A stretch of DNA of 64,000 nt from NCBI RefSeq assembly GCF_001610835.1, contig NZ_CP011270.1:2312001-2376000 (forward strand), read 5' to 3'. The notes under the pieces are model-generated. The model made no database searches and was not told the DNA's origin. It saw nothing but the letters and a program-made list of their open reading frames with translations. This stretch comes from Planctomyces sp. SH-PL14. Lineage in GTDB: Bacteria > Planctomycetota > Planctomycetia > Planctomycetales > Planctomycetaceae. This document shows, piece by piece, positions 34,965 through 42,025 of this stretch. Position 1 is the stretch's first letter. Each line of letters starts with the position of its first letter. The position numbers and the translations under genes were made by a program.

Positions 34965-35669
34965 ATGCACTTCTTCGTCGGCACGAGCGGCTACGCGTAT
35001 AAGGAATGGAAGGGCTCGTTCTATCCCCCCAAGATGCCGCCGGCCCAGATGCTGGGCTTCTACGCGGAGCGGTTCGGGACGGTGGAGATCAACAACACCT
35101 TCTACCGGATGCCGGAACCGAGCGTCGTCGAGTCGTGGAAGACGCAGGTCCCGGCCTCGTTCCGGTTCGTCCTGAAAGCCCCGCAGGCGATCACGCATCG
35201 CAAGCGGCTGAAGGGGGCGGAAGACGACACCGAGATGTTCCTGGAGGCGGCGGCCGTCCTCGGAAAGCAGCGCGGCCCGCTGCTGTTCCAGTTGCCTCCC
35301 AACATGAAGAAGGATCTCGAGCGGCTCGACAGCTTTCTCGATCTCGTCGGGAAGCGGGCGCCGCTCGCCTTTGAGTTCCGGCACGAGAGCTGGTTCGAAG
35401 ACGATGTCCTGGCCCTCCTCCGGAAACACGCGTGCACGCTGTGCGTCGCCGACACCGACGAGCTTCCGGCCCCCGAAATCGTCGCCACCGCGGACTGGGG
35501 CTACCTCCGTCTCCGCCGCGCGGAGTACACCCGCGAGGACCTGGAAACGTGGCTCGAACGAATCCGCAAGCAGAAGTGGAAAGACGCCTACGTCTTCTTC
35601 AAGCACGAGGACACGGGAACCGCCCCCCAGTTCGCGACCACCTTCCTCGAATGCCTCGCGGCCAGCTGA
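34965..35669 (+). CDS. DUF72 (YecE-type) protein
   Basis: A 234-residue TIM-barrel protein of the DUF72 family, function unknown. The typical features are FVGTSGYAYKEWKGSFYPP at the N-terminus, FYAERFGTVEINNTFYRMP, FRFVLKAPQAITHRKRL, GPLLFQLPPNMKKDLERL, LAFEFRHESWF and the C-terminal YVFFKHEDTGTAP. The ATG at 34965 follows GGAACAGGCG. It is 71 bases downstream of the amine oxidase gene on the same strand, so the two may be co-transcribed. A large inverted repeat follows its stop. Confidence 0.92.
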   Translation: MHFFVGTSGYAYKEWKGSFYPPKMPPAQMLGFYAERFGTVEINNTFYRMPEPSVVESWKTQVPASFRFVLKAPQAITHRKRLKGAEDDTEMFLEAAAVLGKQRGPLLFQLPPNMKKDLERLDSFLDLVGKRAPLAFEFRHESWFEDDVLALLRKHACTLCVADTDELPAPEIVATADWGYLRLRRAEYTREDLETWLERIRKQKWKDAYVFFKHEDTGTAPQFATTFLECLAAS

Positions 35670-35683
35670 CTTGGCAATTCGGA

Positions 35684-35797
35684 AGAAGAGTTAAACACCA
35701 AGACACCAAGAAGGCACCAAGGTCACAAAGGGACATAGCCCTATCCTATTCTTGGTGTCCTTGGTGCGACCTTTGTGCCTTGGTGTTTAACTCTTCG
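35684..35797. repeat. Large imperfect inverted repeat rich in ACCAAG motifs
   Basis: The outer arms GAAGAGTTAAACACCAAG (35685-35702) and the complement at 35779-35796 match perfectly over 18 bases. Similarity continues inward over about 46 bases with mismatches, around a loop near 35730-35750. ACACCAAG- and CACCAAGG-type units recur in both arms. It lies between the convergent DUF72 and glutamine synthetase genes and is AT-richer than its surroundings, so it may be a transcription-ending structure or a small mobile repeat. Confidence 0.85.
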
Positions 35798-35808
35798 TAC
35801 GGCCAGCC

Positions 35809-37119
35809 TCAGCAATCCAGCGTCCGCTCTCGCTCCCAGGCGGAGATGTGGCGGCTGTAGTCCTGCCATTCGGCCCGCTTCAGCTTGAGGTAGGACTGGA
35901 CGAAGGAGGTTCCGAGACGCTCCCGCAGGATCGCGCTCCCTTCGAGCGCCCGCAGGGCGTCGAGGAGGTTGTCCGGGAGCTGCCGGAGCGATTCGGTCCG
36001 CGGCTGCTGGTAGACATCGAAGTCCATCGGCGGGCCGGGATGGCGGCGATGCTCGATGCCGTCGAGCCCCGCTTCCAGGATCGCGGCAGCGGCCAGGTAC
36101 GGATTCGCCGCGCCGTCGACGAGCCGCAGCTCCATCCGGCCGGCATCGGGAATGCGGATCATGTGCGTCCGGTTGTTCCCGGCGTAGCTGATCGTGTTGG
36201 GGGACCAGGTCGATCCGGAGGCGGTGATCGGGGCGCGGGTCCGCCGGTAGGAGTTGACCGTCGGATTGATCAGGGCCGCGAGCGGCTCGGCCGAGTGCAG
36301 AACCCCGCCGATGAAGTGGTACGCCAGCTCCGAGATCCCCAGCGGATCGGCGGCATCGCCGAAGAGGTTCTTGCCGCCACCTCCGGACGGGCCGCGGTCC
36401 CACAGCGAGAGGTGCATATGGCAGCCGTTTCCGGTCAACCCGGCGAACGGCTTGGGCATGAAGGTCGCCCGCAGCCCGTGCTTCTCGGCCAGCGACTTCA
36501 CAAGGTACTTGAAGAACGTCTGCCGGTCCGCGGTCTGGAGGGCGGTCGAGTACTTCCAGTTGATCTCGAACTGGCCGTTCGCATCCTCGTGGTCGTTCTG
36601 GTACGGCTCCCAGCCAAGGTCGAGGATGGCGTCGCAGATCTCGGCGATCAGGTCATAGCGGCGGACGAGGGCGAGCTGGTCGTAGCAGGGTTTTGGCTGC
36701 GAGTCCTGCGGGTCGCCGATCTGCTCGCCGTCGGGGGTCAGGAGGAAGAACTCGCACTCGACGCCGGTCTTGAGTTCGTAGCCAAGGTCCGCGGCCCGCG
36801 CGAGCGATCGCTTCAGGACGTTGCGAGGGGCCTGTTCGAGCGGCCGGCCGTTCATCCACAGGTCGGAGGCGACCCAGCCCACCTCCTTCTTCCACGGCAG
36901 CGGGATGAGGCTGTCGGGATCGGGGATGGCGAAGACGTCGGGATCAGCCGGCGTCAGGTCGAGCCACGAGGCGAAGCCGGCGAAGGCCGCTCCCGCCTCG
37001 CCGATCTCGCGGATTGCCGCCGTCGGGACGAGCTTGGCCCGCGGCGTTCCCATGAGGTCGGAGTAGGAGACGAGGAAGTAGCGGAGGCCGAGGTCGCTCG
37101 CCTTTTGCGTGAGAGTCAT
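35809..37119 (-). CDS. glnT: Type III glutamine synthetase (GlnT-like)
   Basis: A 436-residue member of the glutamine synthetase superfamily, closest by eye to the GSIII/GlnT group (TIGR03105-like), which ligates ammonia to glutamate using ATP or may use related amines. Visible landmarks are YSDLMGTPRAKLVP, GVECEFFLLTPDG (metal-binding Glu), WEPYQNDHEDANGQFEINW, GNGCHMHLSLWD, NSYRRTRAP, and RIPDAGRMELRLVDGAANPYLAAAAIL. The adenylylation-site pattern of GSI is not obvious. It is followed after 27 bases upstream-wise by the MetX-like hydrolase gene on the same strand, which is transcribed first, suggesting one operon. The exact substrate is not fixed by sequence. Confidence 0.88.
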   Translation of the reverse strand: MTLTQKASDLGLRYFLVSYSDLMGTPRAKLVPTAAIREIGEAGAAFAGFASWLDLTPADPDVFAIPDPDSLIPLPWKKEVGWVASDLWMNGRPLEQAPRNVLKRSLARAADLGYELKTGVECEFFLLTPDGEQIGDPQDSQPKPCYDQLALVRRYDLIAEICDAILDLGWEPYQNDHEDANGQFEINWKYSTALQTADRQTFFKYLVKSLAEKHGLRATFMPKPFAGLTGNGCHMHLSLWDRGPSGGGGKNLFGDAADPLGISELAYHFIGGVLHSAEPLAALINPTVNSYRRTRAPITASGSTWSPNTISYAGNNRTHMIRIPDAGRMELRLVDGAANPYLAAAAILEAGLDGIEHRRHPGPPMDFDVYQQPRTESLRQLPDNLLDALRALEGSAILRERLGTSFVQSYLKLKRAEWQDYSRHISAWERERTLDC

Positions 37120-37146
37120 CGATTCGAGTCCATCGGCCGAGCCGCC

Positions 37147-38157
37147 TTAGCGCGACAGCAGTTCGGCAATCGCCGCCTTGATGAAGTCCTGATCCGCCGG
37201 GTTCTTGGAGGGGTTTCCCGCGCGGTGTCCCCAGATCGACGGGATCGGCCGGAACTCGGCGCGGGGGATCCGCTCCGCGTCCGCTCGGGCGTCGTCCGGA
37301 GTGAAATAGAGGTCGTGCGTCCCCGGCATGATGAGCGTCTTCGCCCGGATGGCGCCGAGCGCCCGGTCGAGGTCGCCGCCGAAGAGGGCGTTGTCGCTGA
37401 CATCGGACCGCTTCCAGGTCTCGATCATCGACAGGAGGTTCGCCGCGTCCCGGCGGAGGAAGCTCGCCTCCCAGTCGCGGATGAGGAAGTCTTCGAGCGA
37501 GCCGTAGCCATACTCCTCGTAGGCCCGCTTCCGGTAGAACGCCTGAGACAGCGCCCACCCGGCATAGACCCGGGCGAACGCCCGCAGTCCCCGCTCGGGC
37601 CGGGCCGTAAACCGCTCGCCATTCCACGCCGGATCGCAGGTCAGGGCGGCCCGGAGACCCTCCAGGAAGACCAGATTGTGGACCGACGTCCTCGCTGATG
37701 TGCAGAGGGCCGCGATCCGCTCGACCCGTTCCGGATGGAGCGCTCCCCAGTGGAGCGTCTGCTGTCCCCCCATCGACCAGCCGTACGCCAGAGCGAGCCG
37801 CTCGATGCCGAGCTCTTCCGTGACGAGGCGGAACTGCGCGGCGACGTTGTCGACGTGCGTAAAGACCGGACTGCGCGGCCCGCCGAACGGCTCCGGCAGG
37901 TTGCTCGGCGACGAGGAGAGGCCGTTCCCGAACATATTCGGAATGACGACGAAGTACCGCGAGGAATCGAGGATCTTCCCCGGCCCGACGAGCCAGTCGA
38001 CATCGGGGTGCTGGGCCGCGTAGGACGTGGGATAGAGGATCGCGTTCGACCGGTCGCGGTTCAGCTCCCCGTAGGTCGCGTAGACGAGCGTTGCTTCCGG
38101 GAGCGTCCATCCGGACTGCAGGCGGAAGTTCGGCAGCGTCAGCGTGTGGACGGGCAT
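37147..38157 (-). CDS. MetX-like alpha/beta hydrolase
   Basis: A 336-residue alpha/beta-hydrolase of the homoserine O-acetyltransferase superfamily. The nucleophile elbow is AYGWSMGGQQ (Ser at about 129), with the acid in MPGTHDLYFTPDDA and the histidine in SIWGHRAGNP. N-terminal LVYATYGELNRDRSNAILYPTSYAA is typical of the family. A Trp occupies the position often Gly in true MetX (GGSMGG), so an acyltransferase role is less certain than hydrolase activity. It is the first gene of a probable operon with the type III glutamine synthetase, 27 bases apart. Confidence 0.85.
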   Translation of the reverse strand: MPVHTLTLPNFRLQSGWTLPEATLVYATYGELNRDRSNAILYPTSYAAQHPDVDWLVGPGKILDSSRYFVVIPNMFGNGLSSSPSNLPEPFGGPRSPVFTHVDNVAAQFRLVTEELGIERLALAYGWSMGGQQTLHWGALHPERVERIAALCTSARTSVHNLVFLEGLRAALTCDPAWNGERFTARPERGLRAFARVYAGWALSQAFYRKRAYEEYGYGSLEDFLIRDWEASFLRRDAANLLSMIETWKRSDVSDNALFGGDLDRALGAIRAKTLIMPGTHDLYFTPDDARADAERIPRAEFRPIPSIWGHRAGNPSKNPADQDFIKAAIAELLSR

Positions 38158-38191
38158 GAGGCGAGAGGTGTTAGGTCTTAGGTGCCAGGTA

Positions 38192-39172
38192 TTAGGGCGT
38201 CTGTGAGGAGGCAGGCGCTGGTGGCTGGGGAGTCAGCGTGTCGAGGATCGTCCGGTTGGCTGCGACGTAGCTCGGGGCGACGTGGGTGAGTCTTTCCTTG
38301 AGCTCCCGGTGAGCGCGGGGGAGCTGATAAAACGGGATCGACGGGTAGAGGTGGTGTTCGGTGTGGTAGGGCATGTTCCACATCAGGAGCCGGATGAAGC
38401 CGTTCGTCAGCGTCGTGCGGGTGTTCGTCAGACCGTTCTCGTCGTCGCTGCAGCCGGTGTGCTCGGCGATCAGGATCGCCCGTAGCAACGGCTGGGCCAG
38501 CATCGCCGGGAGGAAGAAGTAGAGCAGGGCAAAGTCGTAGCCGAGCGCGATCGAGACGATTCCGGCAACATAGATTGAGAGCTGCAGCGCGGCCGAGAGA
38601 GCGACGCGTGATCGGGAGTCGGCGGGCAGGAACGGGTACCGTCCGATCTGTCCCGTGGCGAGGCGGAAGAAGAGGAGCGGGCGATAGAACCAGAAGCCGA
38701 GGCCGCTGAGCTCTGATAGGTATTCCCACCGGTTCCGCGGCTTGGGGGTCATGAGCTCCGGGTCGCGGTCGGGGTCCTGCGTGTAGCGGTGATGCCAGGT
38801 GTGGTAGTAGCGGTAGTAGGTGAAGTTGTAGAAGCTCAGGAGTCCGGCCAGCCAGCCGAAGACTTCGTTGAGCCACCGCGAGGCGAAGGCGGTCCGGTGG
38901 ACGCACTCGTGCATCGGGGCGAACATCGTCACGAGGGTGAAGCCGTGGAGGACCATGGCGGGGACGGTGAGCCACCAGTTCGGCCGGGTCCACCAGACGA
39001 GCAGTCCCGTGAGGGCCATCACTGCCAGATGGGCTCCGAACCGTGCCAGTCCGTGGAGATCGGAGCGGAGGCTGAGGGAGCGGACGATGGCGATGTCGAG
39101 CGCGTTCCGGCCCAGGAGTCCGGCGGTCCCCATATCCCGGGCGTCCCCATCGGCGGCGACGGTGGCATCCAT
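38192..39172 (-). CDS. Fatty-acid desaturase family membrane protein
   Basis: A 326-residue integral membrane desaturase that would introduce double bonds using a di-iron centre. The three histidine boxes are present: HECVH (in PMHECVHRTAF), HTWHH (in YHTWHHRYTQ), and HTEHH (in PYHTEHHLYP). Four or more hydrophobic segments fit the family (TGLLVWWTRPNWWLTVPAMVL; FALLYFFLPAMLAQPLLRAIL). The ATG at 39172 has GGAG five bases upstream and is preferred over in-frame ATGs at 39226 and 39331. A still longer GTG start would lie inside repeat copy 8 and is rejected. It is 34 bases upstream of the MetX-like gene. Confidence 0.88.
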   Translation of the reverse strand: MDATVAADGDARDMGTAGLLGRNALDIAIVRSLSLRSDLHGLARFGAHLAVMALTGLLVWWTRPNWWLTVPAMVLHGFTLVTMFAPMHECVHRTAFASRWLNEVFGWLAGLLSFYNFTYYRYYHTWHHRYTQDPDRDPELMTPKPRNRWEYLSELSGLGFWFYRPLLFFRLATGQIGRYPFLPADSRSRVALSAALQLSIYVAGIVSIALGYDFALLYFFLPAMLAQPLLRAILIAEHTGCSDDENGLTNTRTTLTNGFIRLLMWNMPYHTEHHLYPSIPFYQLPRAHRELKERLTHVAPSYVAANRTILDTLTPQPPAPASSQTP

Positions 39173-39363
39173 AGCGGCTCCGGCGAGCTTCCCGGTGAGA
39201 GCGGGGAGCAGCCAACGAAAACCCATGCTGACGATCGGCCGGAGCGTGAGCGACGATTCGTCGGTACCGAGAGTACGGCGCCCGTCGGGGGACTTCAACC
39301 GATCTGGTGCGGAGCGAGCTGAGGGGGGCATTCGCCGATTGGGGGGCGCCCAATTCTGGTCCA

Positions 39364-39694
39364 CTGGGTCCAGGGGCACCCTGGTGGGGGATGCAAGGGG
39401 GCGAAGCCCTCTTGCCCGCCGGAGGCCTGGCCGTCGAGAGATGTCTGAAGGAGCACGTGTCCAAGTGCGGACGGCGTGCCGTATGTCCCCTCACCAACCC
39501 GCGGGAATCGCAAAGCCAGCTGTGTGATGTGAGGGAGTCCTCAACGCTGGTTCCATAAAGCGGACATCCGTTGTGTACCACGGTTCCTCACGGAAGCGCC
39601 TCCGGCGGCAAGGGGTTGCCCCCTTGACCCCGACTGCCGTCGCACGTTGGGCTTGAGCCAGCGTCGCTGTGCCGGCAGGGACGCGGTTCGAGCC
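39364..39694 (+). repeat. Dispersed repeat, copy 8
   Basis: A full-length plus-strand copy between divergent desaturase and Gly/Tyr-rich genes (192 and 248 bases from their starts). The tail ends GCCGGCAGGGACGCGGTTCG. The central hairpin is partly degenerate (GTGTCC-AAGTGC-GGACGG). Confidence 0.94.
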
Positions 39695-39941
39695 AGCGGG
39701 ACAAGCCATCCCGTCCCTCGTTGACCGACCACCATCCAGCGAATGCAGCCAGCGGAAGGGGCGGGGAGGGCCCGACGTTACGTTTCCGAGAGTCCGTGGC
39801 CGAGAGGGCCGCCGGAACGCGCGTTCACTTCACAGAGGATTCCGCTGGACGAATGATAACGTCAGCGGCGATGCGAACGGGACTCACGGGGTCACGTCGA
39901 CCTGACCGAAGTCTTCCCGCGGGCCGTGTGGGGACGCCAAC

Positions 39942-40304
39942 ATGACGGGCGGGGGCAAGCGACTGGCGGGAGTTCTGGTGGCAGCTGTGGTGATGGTGGG
40001 ACTCTGGGCAACGACCGCCCAGGCGCAGTTCTACGTTGGCGTCGGCTCCGGGTACGGCGGGTACTACGGCGCCCGCTACGGTGGATACGGTTACCGGCCG
40101 TACGGCTACAACGGCGGATACGGCTACGGGTACCCCTACAGCATCGGATACCGCAGCTACGGCTATCCCTATGGGGCCGGCTACACGCGGTACGGCGGAG
40201 GCTACGGCGGCTACTACGGCCGCAGCAACTACTACGGCGGCGGGGGCTTCTGGGCTCCGTCCTACAGCACCGGGTACTACGGCAACGGCGGCGGATGCTG
40301 GTGA
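39942..40304 (+). CDS. Gly/Tyr-rich exported protein
   Basis: A 120-residue protein with a signal peptide ending AQAQ (about residue 29) and a mature part made almost wholly of Gly, Tyr, Pro and Arg: GYGGYYGARYGGYGYRPYG and similar units. It ends in GGGCW, with a single mature cysteine. Such compositions occur in surface-layer, adhesive or structural proteins and in cell-wall glycine-rich proteins. The role is unknown, and the repeats suggest disorder or self-association. The codon pattern and signal peptide support it as a real gene. It converges with the propeller gene. Confidence 0.75.
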   Translation: MTGGGKRLAGVLVAAVVMVGLWATTAQAQFYVGVGSGYGGYYGARYGGYGYRPYGYNGGYGYGYPYSIGYRSYGYPYGAGYTRYGGGYGGYYGRSNYYGGGGFWAPSYSTGYYGNGGGCW

Positions 40305-40392
40305 GCGAGTCATTCCGCCTCTGCGCTCAGGACGCCCTTGCGGGACCGATCCGCAGCCAGGCCGGGTGAGAGGAAGTAGCGACGAAGTGCTC

Positions 40393-40418
40393 GGGACTCC
40401 CCTCGTTAAGGGGCGTCC
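40393..40418. terminator. Hairpin between convergent genes
   Basis: GGGAC-T-CCCCT and AGGGG-C-GTCCC pair around a short loop in the convergent gap between the Gly/Tyr-rich gene and the propeller gene. No strong T-run follows, so this is a modest terminator candidate. Confidence 0.4.
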
Positions 40419-40442
40419 CGCGGCGCTTCGCGTCATTGAGGA

Positions 40443-41894
40443 TCAGTTTCGCGAGGCCTGGTCCCGGAAGGCATAGAGGTGCCCGGCGGTCCGGACGTAG
40501 AGCGTGTTGTCCGCGATGACCGGCGTCGCGGCGACGCGCTCCTCCAGCGGAGGATTCTGGGCGACCTGCTCAGGCTTGCCGTCCGTCGGCCGGATCACCG
40601 TGAAGCCACCTTCGTCCAGCGTCGCCATGTAGACGAGGCCGTTCGCCGCGACCGGCGAGGAGTAGTACCGTCCTCCGCGGACCGCCCGACCCTGGTAGCG
40701 GACGTCCCCCGACTTCGTGTCGTAGATCGTCACGAGGCCGCCGTCTTTCACCAGGATGTACTGGTCCTTGTAGACGATCGCCGAGGGGACATACGGCAAA
40801 CCCTTGCTCGCCTTCCAGACGACATGCGAGGTCGTCACGTCCCCTTTGCCGCCGGGCTTCAGGGCGAAAGCGCTGTTCTTCGAAGCGGACATGAACTTGA
40901 TGACGGTGTCCCACTCGTCTCGAGTCAGGATTTGGTCCTTGTTCGCGTCGTTGGAATCGAAGAAGCCCTTGATCGAGGTCTTCTCCGACTCCTCGCGGGA
41001 GAGCTGCCCGTCCTGGTTGGCGTCCCCTTCCTTCAGGAACGTGTCGAACGACGGCATCTGGAACTCCTTGTCCTCCGCGTCCCCCGGCGACCACCCGGCG
41101 AAGTACAGCATGCCGCCAGAAATGACAGGCGTGGTGCAGCAGGCCGAAGGCATACCGGCGACGGACCAGACCTCTTCTCCGGTCTTGAGGTCATAGCCGA
41201 TCATCCGCCCGAAGCCCGCCGCCACGATCTGTTTCCCCTGCGGCGTGTCCCACAGCACCGGGGTCGTAAAGGCGGAAGGGGACTGCCGGGGGCGTTCCCA
41301 CAGGACGTTGCCCGACTCCAGCGAGATCGCGTAGATCCGGGCGTCCTTCGTTTCGTCGCGGACCAGGATGACAACGCCGTCGGCCAGGATCGGGGAGGTG
41401 CCGGTGCCGAAGTCGCCCGGCGTGGCGGCCAGCGGGGTGGCGAAGTGCCAGAGCTGCTTCCCGGCGAGGTCGTAGCAGAAGAGTCCGCACGATCCGAAGT
41501 AGCTGACGATCCGCTTCCCGTCGGTCACGGGGGTCGAGGCGGCAGGGCTCCCCTCCGTCTTGTGATACGGCTCGATCTCTTTGGCCGGAGCTTCGGTCCG
41601 CCAGACTTCCTGACCGTCTGCGCGGCGGTAAGCGACCGTGTAGAGCTTTCCTTCGTCGAAGGCGGTCATGACGAGGAGGTCTCCGACCAGGATCGGAGAG
41701 GAGTAGCCGCTGGGGGCGGCGACTTTCCACAGGACGTTCTTTTCCGGCCCGAACTCGACCGGAGGCTTCTGCGTCTCGGCCACGCCGGTGCCGGCCGGAC
41801 CCCGGAACTGCGGCCAGTCCAGCGCGGGATCCCCCGCGACCGCCCCACCAACACCCAGCCCCAACACCAGCGTCCCAGTGATCGCGCCTCTCAT
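40443..41894 (-). CDS. Exported PQQ-like beta-propeller with inserted EF-hand pair
   Basis: About 483 residues with a signal peptide ending near AVAGD, then LDWPQFRGPAGTGVAE and PQQ-like propeller blades (NVLWKVAAPSGYSSPILVG; RRADGQEVWRTEAP; TGEEVWSVAGM; GDVRYQGRAVRGGRYYSSPV). At about 290-330 two EF-hand loops interrupt the propeller: DANQDGQLSREE and DANKDQILTRDE, so calcium binding is likely. The ATG at 41894 has GGAGAG five bases upstream; the ATG seven codons earlier is less likely. It probably acts outside the cytoplasmic membrane. A palindromic operator-like site lies just upstream. Confidence 0.82.
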   Translation of the reverse strand: MRGAITGTLVLGLGVGGAVAGDPALDWPQFRGPAGTGVAETQKPPVEFGPEKNVLWKVAAPSGYSSPILVGDLLVMTAFDEGKLYTVAYRRADGQEVWRTEAPAKEIEPYHKTEGSPAASTPVTDGKRIVSYFGSCGLFCYDLAGKQLWHFATPLAATPGDFGTGTSPILADGVVILVRDETKDARIYAISLESGNVLWERPRQSPSAFTTPVLWDTPQGKQIVAAGFGRMIGYDLKTGEEVWSVAGMPSACCTTPVISGGMLYFAGWSPGDAEDKEFQMPSFDTFLKEGDANQDGQLSREESEKTSIKGFFDSNDANKDQILTRDEWDTVIKFMSASKNSAFALKPGGKGDVTTSHVVWKASKGLPYVPSAIVYKDQYILVKDGGLVTIYDTKSGDVRYQGRAVRGGRYYSSPVAANGLVYMATLDEGGFTVIRPTDGKPEQVAQNPPLEERVAATPVIADNTLYVRTAGHLYAFRDQASRN

Positions 41895-41940
41895 GACGAC
41901 TCTCCACACGAACATGAACGGGGAATGAAGGCGATTTTAC

Positions 41941-41966
41941 TGACATGGTACATAATGTCCATGTCA
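41941..41966. promoter_or_regulatory. Near-perfect palindromic operator upstream of the propeller gene
   Basis: TGACATGG and CCATGTCA form the outer arms, with an inner ACAT-A-ATGT palindrome; only one extra T breaks full symmetry. It is centred about 60 bases upstream of the ATG at 41894 and is AT-rich in a GC-rich region, as expected for a dimeric regulator site overlapping a promoter. The regulator is unknown. Confidence 0.6.
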
Positions 41967-42025
41967 ACTTTTTGCGAGCTATTGTTCGAGTCTTCCGAAA
42001 GGGGGACCGCGATGGCGGCCGAGAA

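Noticed and set aside
35848-37698. A 616-residue plus-strand frame across the glutamine synthetase and hydrolase genes
   Set aside because: The opposite strand encodes two complete enzymes with catalytic motifs; this frame is compositional.
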